Source: an uncultured Draconibacterium sp.
GTDB lineage: Bacteria; Bacteroidota; Bacteroidia; Bacteroidales; Prolixibacteraceae
Assembly: GCF_963675585.1 (NCBI RefSeq)
Contig: NZ_OY776411.1
Coordinates: 873,001 to 937,000 of the forward strand
Length of the DNA stretch: 64,000 nt
Reading direction: 5' to 3'
The translations under genes and the position numbers were made by a program. The notes under the pieces are model-generated. The model was not told the DNA's origin, did no database searches, and was given only the letters and a program-made list of their open reading frames with translations. Position 1 is the stretch's first letter. The number at the start of each line of letters is the position of its first letter. Of this stretch, positions 28,030 to 38,400 are shown piece after piece.

Positions 28030-29880
28030 TTAAAATGAATGACCAATATTAAAATGAATTTGCCACTTGTTAGTGTTGTCAAAAACAGGTCGTGCAAAAT
28101 CAATTCCGGCGGGTCCGATTACGGTTTTATATTTTAATCCGAAACCCGTGCTATAATGTAAATCGTTTAATTTATACATAAACGAGTCTTTCCAAACATT
28201 ACCGGCATCAGCAAATACCGTTAACTTTAACTCTCGTCCCAAATCGAACCGTAATTCGGCTGACGATTCCAACAAACTATTCCCTCCAATGGGTGTTCCA
28301 TCCTCATCTTGCGGGCCAAGATCACTTCTCGACCATCCCCGAACCGAATGACTTCCTCCGGCAAAAAACCGCTCTTCAACCGGGATAAAAATCTCACCAT
28401 CAGTTCTTTTAATTCCACCCATTTTAGCTTTTAATGCCAGCACCACACCTTTTTGCAAACCCACGTAAGTTTTAAACTCGGTTAAAACCCTGAAAAAAGG
28501 CATATCTCCTGAAAAAAGAATGTCGTTGGTTTTGGTATTGAATGAAACTACAAATCCCTGTACCGGGTCTAAAATCGGATCGGTATTGTTGTAAATTCCC
28601 CCCAGAGCAATACCTGTTTTCTGGTAAAACGTTTCGGTATCTTTCGCCGAGCTGCCTTCCATATAACCAGTAGTATCCACATCCACATCTTCATAAATAA
28701 AGGCAATGGAGGTATTTAATTCTTTTGAAAAATTTTGTAAAAAAGTAATGCTATAGCCAATTCGGTCGATTTTATACCCCGGCTCATTCTGACGCTGCAT
28801 AAAAGGATACAGCGTAAGAGTATTTATCGGAAATAAAAAAGACGGCTGCGAAAATTTCAAATAAAGATTATAGGGTTCAAGTCCTGAGTGTTTTGCATAA
28901 AAATTAAGCCTTCCGGTGTTTGTAAGAAAACTTAAATACTGAACATCGGTAAAAGCTCTTATTTTGTCTTCGCGTCCGTAACCTGCTCCAAAACGAATGG
29001 ACCACCGCGGAGCCTCGTTAATAATTATCTGCATGGGCAAAGTATCAACCAACTCAGCACCTATCTGGGTTTTAACCGATGCCACCCTGTAATTTCCCTG
29101 GTTGAAAATTTGTTTCTGGGTTTGATCAATTGCTTTCTTCGACCACACATCCCCTTCGTTGTAGTCGAGCTGCCGGAGTATGCTTTTTGTTTTTATCCTG
29201 CTGTTTCCAACCACATTTGTTGGCCCAAAATACGATTTAGGTCCGCGATTTACGTACCAGTTTAATTGGGTTGAATGCAACGTTGTATCCACTTCGAGTT
29301 TGTGCTTAACCAGTGTATATGGATATCCTTCGTCGTAAAAAGCTTCGGCAATGGTTATTTTATCATTGGTAATTGCCTGGTCGCGAAATATTTTTGTTGC
29401 CGTGGCTTCCGTTTTAAATTCAAGCTTTTTTCGTTCCTGATCACTAAGAACCTGTTCGATAGTATAGGTAGAATCGACTATATACGAGATATCAGAAATT
29501 AGAACGGGTTCGCCCTCAACAACCGGCACAGTTAATTTTACTTTGTTCCGCTTGTTCATCACAACTTTCGGGTGACCGAATGTAACATTTAAATACCCTT
29601 GTTTTTGATAAAAGATACGAATCCGTTGTAAATCTGCAGAGTACAATTCTTCATTGTAATACACCGGTTCTTTCCCAAATATTTTTTCTTTAAACCAGGT
29701 ACTCCACTCAATGGTAATTTCATCTCTTAACTTGTAATCGGGGAAATGTTTGTTGCCCGTGAATTTAATTTTGCGCACGATTCTGTTTTCCTGAGCCGAA
29801 CCGAGCAAAGAAATCAAGAGGAAGGATATGCAAAAAAAAATTGTCGACTTCAATCGTATCAAATTTAGTTGAAAACCCAT
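28030..29880 (-). CDS. tamA: TamA/BamA-type outer membrane protein assembly factor
   Basis: An Omp85-family protein of 616 residues from the start MGFQLNLIRLKS, with a signal peptide ending ISLLGSAQ. POTRA-like domains (about residues 25-300; FTGNKHFPDYKL, VVEGEPVLISDI, NRGPKSYFGPTNVVGN) precede a 16-strand barrel with the family lid motif VRGWSRSDLG, the GGSHSVRG box and a C-terminal phenylalanine (HFNIGHSF). Two or three POTRA domains and pairing with tamB argue for TamA rather than BamA. The first 7 codons of the longer open frame are excluded as a poor fit. Confidence 0.92.
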   Translation of the reverse strand: MGFQLNLIRLKSTIFFCISFLLISLLGSAQENRIVRKIKFTGNKHFPDYKLRDEITIEWSTWFKEKIFGKEPVYYNEELYSADLQRIRIFYQKQGYLNVTFGHPKVVMNKRNKVKLTVPVVEGEPVLISDISYIVDSTYTIEQVLSDQERKKLEFKTEATATKIFRDQAITNDKITIAEAFYDEGYPYTLVKHKLEVDTTLHSTQLNWYVNRGPKSYFGPTNVVGNSRIKTKSILRQLDYNEGDVWSKKAIDQTQKQIFNQGNYRVASVKTQIGAELVDTLPMQIIINEAPRWSIRFGAGYGREDKIRAFTDVQYLSFLTNTGRLNFYAKHSGLEPYNLYLKFSQPSFLFPINTLTLYPFMQRQNEPGYKIDRIGYSITFLQNFSKELNTSIAFIYEDVDVDTTGYMEGSSAKDTETFYQKTGIALGGIYNNTDPILDPVQGFVVSFNTKTNDILFSGDMPFFRVLTEFKTYVGLQKGVVLALKAKMGGIKRTDGEIFIPVEERFFAGGSHSVRGWSRSDLGPQDEDGTPIGGNSLLESSAELRFDLGRELKLTVFADAGNVWKDSFMYKLNDLHYSTGFGLKYKTVIGPAGIDFARPVFDNTNKWQIHFNIGHSF

Positions 29881-30099
29881 GTAAAAAAGCAGGACTAACA
29901 ATTAAAAATAAAGATATAAAAGAACTTTGGAATTGTATAATCTTACTCGCTCCCATTTTGTCTAATTTATTACTCCACTTATTTGTTAATCGAGCCGATA
30001 TTGGCGACACGAGCATGAAACATCAACAATAATTCAATTGAATATGTTTGAATAAATCAGTTCAAATCATAACTTTAACACCGCTTAAAACTAAACCAA

Positions 30100-31458
30100 A
30101 TGAGTACACCTTTCTTGATTTTCATTGTAATTTCAGCTGTTGGTCTTCTTCTTTTTATGGTGCTAAAACTTAAAGTAAGTGCATTTATTTCGCTGCTTAT
30201 AACTGCCATTTATGTAGGAATAATTGCAGGCATGCCTTTAAAAGAAGTGACACAGGCGATACAGGACGGAATGGCCGGGACTCTTGGTTTTGTTGCTACT
30301 GTGGTTGGCTTAGGTGCCATTTTTGGTCAAATGTTGGAAAGTTCGGGTGGAGCCGAATCGCTGGCACATTACCTGATTAAAAAGTTTGGCACCGACAGAG
30401 CTTCGTGGGCCATGGTAATTACCGGATTTGTTGTGGCAATACCCGTTTTTCTTGATGTTGGATTCATCATTTTGGTCCCGATAATTTATGCTCTGGCACG
30501 CGACTCTAAACGTTCGCTTTTATACTATGGAATACCACTTTTAGCCGGTTTGGCTGTTACCCATAGTTTTATTCCGCCAACACCCGGGCCTGTTGCCGTT
30601 GCCGACATTATTAATGTGCAGTTGGGTTGGGTAATTTTACTGGGCATTATTTTAGGATTTCCTACTGCTGTTATTGCAGGACCGATTTGGGGCAGTTATA
30701 TTTCAAAAAAAATACATATTTCTCCTCCGGCCGAATACGACAAACCTTCCGAAAAGGAATACGATGAAAACAATCTGCCCTCTTTTCGTTTGATTGCTTT
30801 AATAATTGCCATTCCCCTGTTTATGATTTTAGTAAACACATTTACCGGATTGGCTGTGTCAAAAAATATTGTTGCTCAATCCATTTGGACTGATGTTCTT
30901 GAATTTATCGGCCATCCTTTTTCGGCCCTGATAATTGCGACACTAATTGCTACCTATTTTTTGTGTATAAAGCGCGGAATGGATAAACAAAAGGTGCTGG
31001 AACTTTCAACCAAAGCACTTGGCCCTGCCGGAATTATTATACTGATTACTGGTGCCGGCGGTGTTTTAAAACAAATATTGGTGGATAGCGGTATTGGTAA
31101 AATTATGGCCGAGTCGATGGCTAATTCAGCTTTGCCTCCTATTTTACTGGCCTGGCTTTTAGCCGCAATTGTGCGAGTAACACAAGGCTCAGCTACTGTT
31201 GCCATGATTACCGCTGCCGGAATTATTGCCCCGGTTTTAAGCGAATTCGGGCTCAACGACCCGCAACGTGCTTTGGTCGTTTTGTCGATTGCATCAGGAG
31301 CCACATTGCTTTCACACGTAAACGACAGTGGTTTTTGGCTGGTGGGTAAATACTTTGGAATGAACGAAAAACAAACCCTTCAGTCGTGGACAGTTATGGA
31401 ATCGATAATTGCCATTTGTGGTTTGGTTTTTACAATGCTTGCCAGTTTATTTTTCTAG
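30100..31458 (+). CDS. GntP-family gluconate/organic acid permease
   Basis: A 452-residue inner-membrane symporter with about twelve hydrophobic segments and no signal peptide. Family features are GTLGFVATVVGLGAIFGQMLESSGGA near residue 50-75, the AIPVFLDVGFIILVPI stretch, LAVTHSFIPPTPGPVAVA, and the C-terminal RVTQGSATVAMITAAGI and LSHVNDSGFWL. GntP proteins take up gluconate and related sugar acids with protons; the exact substrate is unknown. A TATGTTTG -7-like box lies at 30043-30050, without a clear -33. No kinase or sugar-acid gene is adjacent. Confidence 0.93.
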   Translation: MSTPFLIFIVISAVGLLLFMVLKLKVSAFISLLITAIYVGIIAGMPLKEVTQAIQDGMAGTLGFVATVVGLGAIFGQMLESSGGAESLAHYLIKKFGTDRASWAMVITGFVVAIPVFLDVGFIILVPIIYALARDSKRSLLYYGIPLLAGLAVTHSFIPPTPGPVAVADIINVQLGWVILLGIILGFPTAVIAGPIWGSYISKKIHISPPAEYDKPSEKEYDENNLPSFRLIALIIAIPLFMILVNTFTGLAVSKNIVAQSIWTDVLEFIGHPFSALIIATLIATYFLCIKRGMDKQKVLELSTKALGPAGIIILITGAGGVLKQILVDSGIGKIMAESMANSALPPILLAWLLAAIVRVTQGSATVAMITAAGIIAPVLSEFGLNDPQRALVVLSIASGATLLSHVNDSGFWLVGKYFGMNEKQTLQSWTVMESIIAICGLVFTMLASLFF

Positions 31459-31500
31459 ATATCAAACCCGGTTGCATCATTACCCTTTTGTCTGTCGACA

Positions 31501-31600
31501 TTTTCCCTTAAAAAGGGAAAACAGCCTTTAAATTCAGTAGATGATAAATTGAACTGGCTTCCCTCGCGAGGGGAGCTCCCGACAGGGTGAGGGGTAAAGA
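31501..31600. repeat. cluster of short palindromes between gntP-like and elaA genes
   Basis: A 9-base-pair hairpin TTTTCCCTT-aaa-AAGGGAAAA at 31501-31521 is followed at 31561-31600 by nested palindromes (CCCTCGCGAGGG, GGGAGCTCCC, CCC-gaca-GGG) and GTGAGGGGT. The second part resembles a common dispersed Bacteroidota palindrome. The first could end transcription of the permease gene. Confidence 0.5.
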
Positions 31601-31679
31601 ATAAAACAAACCTGAAAATGGTGTTCTGGAATTTATAGGAAATTGGCTTTTCTTAATTGTTATTTCTATTTTCGGCACA

Positions 31680-32123
31680 ATGAAATTTACATTTAAACAT
31701 TTCTCCGAGTTAAGCACCGACGAATTGTACGGTATACTTCAACTCAGGGCCGAAATATTTGTAGTAGAGCAAGACTGCGTTTACAACGACATTGACGGCT
31801 TAGACAAGGATGCTGTGCATCAATTTTTAAAAAAAGGAAATAAAATTGTTGCCTATTCGCGCCTTTTAAAACCAGGCACACGTTTCCCCGATTATTCCAT
31901 TGGGCGGGTTGTTGTAGACCAATCAGAACGCGGCACAGGCCTGGGCATTCGAATGATGGAAGAAGCAAAAGCGTATATCCTAAAAAACATGGGAGCTACA
32001 AAAATTAAAATCAGCGCTCAAAAATACCTTCGGAAATTCTATGAGAATTTGGGCTTTGTTGTAATTACCGATGAATACCTGGAAGACGGGATTCCTCATT
32101 TTGGAATGCTCTACACAAACTAA
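31680..32123 (+). CDS. elaA: ElaA-type GNAT N-acetyltransferase
   Basis: A 147-residue acetyl-CoA-dependent acetyltransferase of the ElaA group: N-terminal LYGILQLRAEIFVVEQ, acetyl-CoA motif A in SIGRVVVDQSERGTGLGIRMMEEA (RGTGLG pyrophosphate loop), and the ending YLEDGIPHFGM that is typical of ElaA. Substrate unknown. The small gap (36 bases) to the next gene in the same direction allows cotranscription. Confidence 0.92.
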   Translation: MKFTFKHFSELSTDELYGILQLRAEIFVVEQDCVYNDIDGLDKDAVHQFLKKGNKIVAYSRLLKPGTRFPDYSIGRVVVDQSERGTGLGIRMMEEAKAYILKNMGATKIKISAQKYLRKFYENLGFVVITDEYLEDGIPHFGMLYTN

Positions 32124-32159
32124 AAATCGGGTTTCATTTGTTTTATCCTCCTTATAAAT

Positions 32160-32897
32160 ATGCAAAAGCTGATTACTATATTTCTTTATTTACTCGCCTT
32201 TACAGGCAGTGCCACCGAAAAAGACAGTCTTATAAACCGGATATTTAACAGCACTTACAATCAAGAATATCAATCGGCAGAATTGCTTCTGAAAACCCAT
32301 AAACCAGAAATCGACAAACTCTATTTTATGGTTTTGTCCGTTGATTTGAGTTATTGGAAAAATGTAACCGGAACCGATCATCCGAATTATAACGAATTTG
32401 AAAATACGCTCGAACATTTTAAACCCGAAACAACAAAAACACTTGAAAACAAAGCAAGTATGCTTATCTACCTTTCGTATCGGCTTAGATACGAACTTAA
32501 ACGTTATCAGTTTTTGAGTGCCATTTTTACGTTAAAACAGACAAACAGTGTTTACTCTGAAATTCCGGCAAATCCGAAGAGTAGCAATCTTGAACACTTC
32601 GAATTATTACAACTTTACAACTCCCTGTTCTCCTATTTCAACAGCTACCTGAATCCTTTTTCGGGTAAAAGTGGCAGCAAAAAATGCGAGCAAGCCATTT
32701 TATCAATGGAAAAACTAACGCGTTCGGAACAGAATATTGTAAAAACGCTTGCGAATTATTTTCTTGGAAAAACGTATTTAAATTACAACAAAGAACCTGA
32801 AAAGGGTCTGGCACATTTTTCGGAGCTGGCACAGCAATACCCGAACAACAAAAAATTTGCTGAATTGAAAGCGGAATGTGAAAAGAAATCCAATTAA
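32160..32897 (+). CDS. secreted helical protein, paralogue A of a tandem pair
   Basis: A 245-residue protein with a signal peptide (MQKLITIFLYLLAFTGSA) and an all-helical mature part. It is a clear paralogue of the next gene: both begin the mature region with KDSLINRIF / NDSIANRVF, then YNQEYQSAELLLK / YDQNLQAAETALK and DLSYWK / DLHWWK. Both end with a TPR-like segment (EKGLAHFSELAQQYPNNKKFAELKAECE in two parts; PETGLQHFKILTRQFPTNKTFAEY). A tetratricopeptide-like fold is likely. I recognise no named family. Confidence 0.8.
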   Translation: MQKLITIFLYLLAFTGSATEKDSLINRIFNSTYNQEYQSAELLLKTHKPEIDKLYFMVLSVDLSYWKNVTGTDHPNYNEFENTLEHFKPETTKTLENKASMLIYLSYRLRYELKRYQFLSAIFTLKQTNSVYSEIPANPKSSNLEHFELLQLYNSLFSYFNSYLNPFSGKSGSKKCEQAILSMEKLTRSEQNIVKTLANYFLGKTYLNYNKEPEKGLAHFSELAQQYPNNKKFAELKAECEKKSN

Positions 32898-32990
32898 CAG
32901 TCTGCTGATATTCGCTAAAACATGTTAAAAATTACATGCAAATTCATGTTTTAATTCTGCAAAACTTGTTTCTTTACTAAAATTGCCGGA

Positions 32991-33731
32991 ATGAATAAAC
33001 AATTTCTCGCACTGCTGGCCTTTCTGATTGTGTTCGCTTTTGCAGGTAAAGCGTCGAACAACGATAGTATTGCAAATCGTGTATTTACACTCATTTACGA
33101 TCAGAATTTACAGGCTGCCGAAACTGCTTTAAAAGAAGGCACTACCGAGCTAAACGATTTTTATAATTTGTATTTAAACCTCGATTTACACTGGTGGAAA
33201 TACCGAACTACCTACTCAAAAGAAAACTCTCAAAAGCTGGATGAACTGATCGAAAAATCCATTCTTAGCGAAACGAATAGCTACGAAAAGAAGATGCGGC
33301 AAATAATGGTAAAATCGTATCAGCTGCGTTACGAAAAAAAGAAATTCAACATTTTTGGAATGCTTTCGGCACGCTCTGCTATTCGCGATTTAATCAGTGA
33401 AATAGAAAATGAAGATCCACCGTTTTCGGGAAACGAACAGAAGCTTTTTGAAACCTTTGTAATTATGTATCAATACATCGAAAACATAAACTTTTTTGCC
33501 AACGAACGAAAATCAGCCGAACGCGAAAAAAAGCTAAAACGCATGGAAAAGTTCACCCTGGAAGACAACGTAATTTTAAATACAGTGGCCCATTTCTTTT
33601 TAGCGCGAATGAACCAAAAAATTGAAGGTAATCCGGAAACAGGATTGCAGCATTTTAAAATACTAACCCGCCAGTTCCCAACAAATAAAACATTTGCCGA
33701 ATATCAAAAAGAGTGTGAGGAAAAGATTTAA
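32991..33731 (+). CDS. secreted helical protein, paralogue B of a tandem pair
   Basis: A 246-residue relative of the preceding gene, about 90 bases downstream on the same strand, with its own signal peptide (MNKQFLALLAFLIVFAFAGKA). It shares the NDSIANRVF start, the YQLRYEKKKFN segment (RYRLRYELKRYQF-like in the neighbour) and the C-terminal TPR-like motif with QFPTNKTFAEYQKECE. The two have diverged strongly, so the duplication is old. Probably periplasmic; function unknown. Confidence 0.8.
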   Translation: MNKQFLALLAFLIVFAFAGKASNNDSIANRVFTLIYDQNLQAAETALKEGTTELNDFYNLYLNLDLHWWKYRTTYSKENSQKLDELIEKSILSETNSYEKKMRQIMVKSYQLRYEKKKFNIFGMLSARSAIRDLISEIENEDPPFSGNEQKLFETFVIMYQYIENINFFANERKSAEREKKLKRMEKFTLEDNVILNTVAHFFLARMNQKIEGNPETGLQHFKILTRQFPTNKTFAEYQKECEEKI

Positions 33732-33738
33732 GTGTCAG

Positions 33739-34155
33739 TTAATCCCAAAGTTCTTTTTGGGTTAAATCGCGGTGAAAGGTACGGTTTCTGCATTTTGGGC
33801 AGATTGCTTTTTTAAGCCGGTGAATATTTGTAAGTTTTAAACAACTTCGGCACTCTGTACACCGAAATTCGCTTTTGTGTAATACCTCTTCGTCGCAATA
33901 AACAGTAACTTCACGCTTATCGTACAAGGTTTTGCATTTGGAGCATTTGTAAATCTGAAATCCGGCTTTTACAAACAAATCCGTATGCTTATCCGAAAGT
34001 TTGCGAAGTAAATTATGCGTTTTATAATGGAAAATCTGCTTGCGATTGTTCAGGTAATCTTTCACCAATTGCGAGTGCACTAAAAATCCGTGCCCCTGGT
34101 TAAAATTTTCCTGAAAACCACAATGTTCACAACGATATGTATAAGCGTGCCCCAT
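33739..34155 (-). CDS. small protein with four CxxC zinc knuckles
   Basis: A 138-residue basic, soluble protein with CEHC near the N-terminus, CSKC in the middle, CTEC (with another Cys two residues later) and CPKC near the C-terminus, enough ligands for two zinc ribbons. Between the first two knuckles lies a helical stretch (SQLVKDYLNNRKQIFHYKTH). No family recognised; nucleic-acid or protein binding is a guess from the zinc-ribbon pattern. Its stop lies 7 bases past the stop of the convergent paralogue B gene. Confidence 0.75.
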   Translation of the reverse strand: MGHAYTYRCEHCGFQENFNQGHGFLVHSQLVKDYLNNRKQIFHYKTHNLLRKLSDKHTDLFVKAGFQIYKCSKCKTLYDKREVTVYCDEEVLHKSEFRCTECRSCLKLTNIHRLKKAICPKCRNRTFHRDLTQKELWD

Positions 34156-34299
34156 TTTTATATGCTTCCTTTAAAATTAAGCATTTTCAACCTGATTTAA
34201 AATGCTTTATGTTGTATAGAATACAAATAATAGATGCTGATTCGCAAACAAAATCTTTCGAACTTTGTAGTTTAATACAGAATAACAAAAACACAAGAA

Positions 34300-34863
34300 A
34301 TGAAAACATCAATACTGTTGCTGGCTTTGCTGTTAACAATCGGAACAAACGGATTTTCGCAGGGAATTGAGATTGGCGATAAAGCTCCCGAATTTAAAAC
34401 TCTGGCAGACGATGGTTCTACCTGGGATTTAAACGAATACATTGGCGAAAAATTCATTGTGGTATACTTTTACCCGGCCGCAATGACCAGCGGATGTACA
34501 AAACAAGCCTGCACTTACCGCGATTTTAAAACGCAAATTAATGAGGCAAATGCAATCGTTGTTGGTATCAGCGGAGACAAGGTTGAAGGCCTTCAGCTTT
34601 TTAAGAAAGCGCACAATCTGAATTTCCCTTTATTATCGGATGAATCGGGAGAAATTGCAACAAAATATGGCGTTCCGTTACGCGATGGAGGCAGTATAAC
34701 ACGCGAAATTAACGGACAAAATTTTGACCTTGTAAGGGGAAAAACGGCAAGTCGCTGGACATTTATAATCAACAAAAAAGGAGACATTGTTTACAAGAAT
34801 ACCGAAGTTGATGTAAACAACGATACACAGGAGATTTTGGATTTTATCAAAAATAATTCTTAA
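34300..34863 (+). CDS. exported PrxQ/BCP-type peroxiredoxin
   Basis: A 187-residue thiol peroxidase with a signal peptide (MKTSILLLALLLTIGTNGFS), so it acts in the periplasm. The peroxidatic Cys66 and resolving Cys71 stand in SGCTKQACTYRD, the five-residue spacing typical of the PrxQ/BCP subgroup, preceded by VVYFYPAAMT with the conserved Pro. WTFIINKKGDIVYKNTEVD completes the thioredoxin fold. Removes hydroperoxides using a periplasmic thioredoxin-like reductant. Usual PrxQ proteins are cytoplasmic, so the leader is notable. Confidence 0.92.
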   Translation: MKTSILLLALLLTIGTNGFSQGIEIGDKAPEFKTLADDGSTWDLNEYIGEKFIVVYFYPAAMTSGCTKQACTYRDFKTQINEANAIVVGISGDKVEGLQLFKKAHNLNFPLLSDESGEIATKYGVPLRDGGSITREINGQNFDLVRGKTASRWTFIINKKGDIVYKNTEVDVNNDTQEILDFIKNNS

Positions 34864-34893
34864 TTTACATTGATATTACAAACCCATAAAATA

Positions 34894-35313
34894 ATGAAGA
34901 TGAAAAAGTTAACGATTATTTCGCTATTTGTGTTTTTATGCACAATGTTTTTCTCCCCAAAAACAATGGCCCAGGCAGAAGTATCGACAAACTACGAAGT
35001 GGATGTCTATTTAACAAAAAACGTTAAAGATGATGATGGAAATATTATTGGAAAAGACACGGTTTTCACCCTGACTCCCGGAATTGAACATACCGTTCTT
35101 ACTCCGATTGGAAATTACCTTAGAAAGGTTCAGTTTAAAATTGATCCCGAAAATCCAATTATGCAATTGGTTAGTAGCATTGCTGTATTGCGTGTTACCA
35201 TGCGCGAAGATGTTGACGGTGATGGGATAATTGAAGTAATAACCGACAGCAGAGCCGTTTTAACTAGAAGTGGTAATTTAACCTTGTTGTATCACCTAAA
35301 TAAAAACAAATGA
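34894..35313 (+). CDS. small secreted protein of unknown function
   Basis: The start MKMKKLTIISLFVFL (or the Met two codons on) gives about 139 residues with a good signal peptide cleaved near TMAQA; the open frame upstream adds 8 residues that precede the basic n-region. The mature part is short, beta-rich and acidic (VDVYLTKNVKDDDGN, REDVDGDGIIEVI), the latter like a calcium-loop D-x-D-G-D-G pattern. No family recognised. It lies 30 bases after the peroxiredoxin gene and before a strong terminator, so the two are probably cotranscribed. Confidence 0.7.
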   Translation: MKMKKLTIISLFVFLCTMFFSPKTMAQAEVSTNYEVDVYLTKNVKDDDGNIIGKDTVFTLTPGIEHTVLTPIGNYLRKVQFKIDPENPIMQLVSSIAVLRVTMREDVDGDGIIEVITDSRAVLTRSGNLTLLYHLNKNK

Positions 35314-35339
35314 TGTAAATAAATACCGAGACTTAAAAA

Positions 35340-35364
35340 GGGAAGCAAAATTGCTTCCCTTTTT
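35340..35364 (+). terminator. rho-independent terminator
   Basis: Perfect 9-base-pair stem GGGAAGCAA / TTGCTTCCC with a 2-base centre, then five T. It ends the peroxiredoxin/small secreted protein unit and separates it from mfd. Confidence 0.9.
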
Positions 35365-35387
35365 ATTTACATCTTTCGCTTAAAAGT

Positions 35388-35395
35388 TATCTTTG
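35388..35395 (+). promoter_or_regulatory. putative -7 box of mfd
   Basis: TATCTTTG, a perfect TAnnTTTG match just after the terminator and 17 bases before the proposed TTG start of mfd. The -33 element is not clear. If real, transcription begins near 35401 and excludes any start upstream of the TTG. Confidence 0.4.
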
Positions 35396-35412
35396 CCAAA
35401 AATTCTGAGGAT

Positions 35413-38400
35413 TTGGAAACAAGTACGTTTCTAAAATATTTTGAGGGGCATCCCGAATTTGCATCGTTGGCAAAAATATTGGCTGCCCCCCCGGGTGAAA
35501 AAATTCACCTGCATGGACTTATTGGCTCTTCGAAAACAATTTTGCTTACCCAACTTTTTTCCGGCGTAAAAAAAAATATGGTGCTTCTGCTAAACGACCG
35601 CGAAGAAGCAGCCTATTTTTACGACGATTTTACCAACCTGGGTCTTCAGGAAAATACTTTGTTTTTCCCTGCATCGTACAAACGCTCGGTTCAGTTCGAC
35701 CAGCCCGAACAGGAAAATATTGTACAACGCACCGAGGTACTAAACCTGCTGTCGAAAAACGAAAAACAGTACCTGTTAATTACCTATCCCGAGGCAATAA
35801 TCGAGCGAGTAATTTCGCACTCGAATCTTGAAAGCAATACGCTGCAGATAAAACAAAACGATAAAATCTCAATTGAATTTATTAATGAGTTTTTGTACGA
35901 ATATGGATTCGAACGGGTTGATTTTGTGTACGAACCCGGACAGTTTTCGGTAAGAGGGAGTATTGTCGATATTTTTTCATTTTCGCACGAAGATCCGTAT
36001 CGCCTCGATTTTTTTGGCGACGAAATAGATTCAATACGGAGTTTCGACATTGAAAACCAATTATCGAAAGCACGTTTTACCAATATCACAATTATACCAA
36101 ACATTCAGAACAATGTGATTGAAGGAAACCGGGTTTCGTTGGTTGAATTTTTGCAGAATGACAATTGCTATTTTGGAAACAACCTTAACCAGTTTTTCGA
36201 CCGCATTTCAGAAATTTACCGAAACACAATTGTCGATCGCGAAGATGAAAACATTACCGGGAACATTATAGCCGGTAACGATCTTCAAAACCAGCTGGAA
36301 GGCCTTACAGTTTTCGATTTTGGAAATGATCTGGCATTTTCAGGAACCAATCGAATCGATTTTTCCACTTCCTCGCAGCCCGTTTTTAATAAAAACTTTG
36401 AGTTGCTGGCTACCAACCTGCTGGAACACAAAGAGAACGGCTACGAACTTTTTATTCTTTCCAACCAGGAAAAACAAATCGAACGTTTACAGTCCATTTT
36501 TAAGGACGCCAACTTTAAGGTAAATTTTAATCCGGTAAATTTTATTCTGCACGAAGGTTTTATCGACCACGCATTAAAAGCATGTTTTTATACAGATCAT
36601 CAAATATTCGAACGTTACCACCGATTTAAGCTCAAGAGCCGAAAAGCACAGAAGGAAGCCATTTCGCTTCAGGATCTGAACAAATTACACCCGGGAGATT
36701 ATGTAGTGCACATCGACCATGGAATTGGAACCTTTGCCGGTTTGGCCCGTACCGAAGTAAATGGTAAAATCCAGGAAGCCATTCGTTTGGTGTACAAAGA
36801 CAACGACTCGCTTTTGGTAAGTATTCACTCGCTGCACCGTATTTCGAAATACAAAGGAAAGGACGGCAGCGAACCCAAAATAAACAAGCTGGGTACGGGT
36901 GCATGGCAAAAAATGAAAAGCCGCACTAAAGCAAAAGTTAAAGACATTGCCAAAGAACTTATTGCTTTGTATGCGAAAAGACGCGCTGAAAAAGGCCATG
37001 CTTTTTCGCTTGATTCGTACCTGCAAACCGAGTTGGAAGCATCGTTTATATACGAAGATACACCCGACCAGGAAAAGGCCACAGCAGCTGTAAAAAGCGA
37101 CATGGAAAAAACCATACCAATGGATCGCCTGGTATGCGGAGATGTTGGTTTTGGAAAAACAGAAATTGCCATTCGGGCAGCTTTTAAAGCGGTTTCCGAT
37201 AGTAAACAAGTGGCAGTTTTGGTACCAACCACCATTCTGGCCCTGCAACATTTTAAAACGTTTTCGGAACGCCTAAAAGATTTCCCGGTTAAAATTGGAT
37301 ATGTAAGTCGGTTAAAATCAACGGCTGAAATAAAAGGAGAGCTAAAAGAAGTTGCCGACGGAAAGGTGGACATAATTATCGGCACACACCGTTTGGTGAG
37401 TAAAGACGTGAAGTTTAAAGATTTGGGTTTGCTGATTATCGACGAAGAACAAAAATTTGGCGTTTCGGTGAAAGAAAAACTCAAGCAGTTTAAAGTAAAC
37501 GTCGACACCTTAACACTTACTGCAACTCCAATTCCGCGAACACTGCAGTTTTCGTTGATGGGTGCCCGCGACCTTTCCATCATTCAAACACCTCCTCCAA
37601 ACCGTTATCCTATTGTTACCGAGGTGCACGGTTTTAACGACCAGTTGATTAAAGAAGCGATTCAATACGAAGTAGATAGAAATGGCCAGGTATTTTTTAT
37701 TCATAACCGGGTGCAAAATATTTATGAAGTAGAGGCAACCATAAAGCGGATCGTTCCGGGAGTAAAAACCGTTGTTGGCCACGGACAAATGGATGGGCCG
37801 AAGCTTGAAAAAGTAATGCTCGACTTTATAAATGGTAAATTCGATGTGTTAATTGCAACTACAATTATCGAATCGGGATTGGATATTCCGAATGCCAACA
37901 CCATTATTATTAACCAGGCACAAAATTTTGGATTAAGCGATTTACACCAGTTACGAGGCCGCGTGGGACGTTCGAATAAAAAAGCTTTTTGTTACCTAAT
38001 CGCGCCTCCACTTTCAACGGTTAGTACCGAAGCCCGACGCAGGCTACAGGCCATTGAGCAGTTTTCGGAACTGGGTAGTGGGTTTAATATTGCCATGCAG
38101 GATTTAGATATTCGAGGTGCAGGAAATATGCTGGGTGCCGAACAAAGTGGTTTTATTGCCGACATTGGTTTTGAAACCTACCACCGCATTTTAAACGAAG
38201 CCATTCAGGAATTAAAACAAGGCGAATTTAAGGACCTATTCGAAGAGGAAGACAAGCAACAATCGCAGGCATTTTTAGGCATTAAATATGTAACCGATTG
38301 TGTGATAGACACCGACATGGAATTGTTGTTCCCAACCTCTTTTATTCCCGGCAATTCGGAACGAATGATGTTGTACCGCGAACTGGACAACATTGAAGAT

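Noticed and set aside
36685-37583. Two long minus-strand open frames inside mfd
   Set aside because: They are shadows of the well-supported helicase-coding strand, with no family features.
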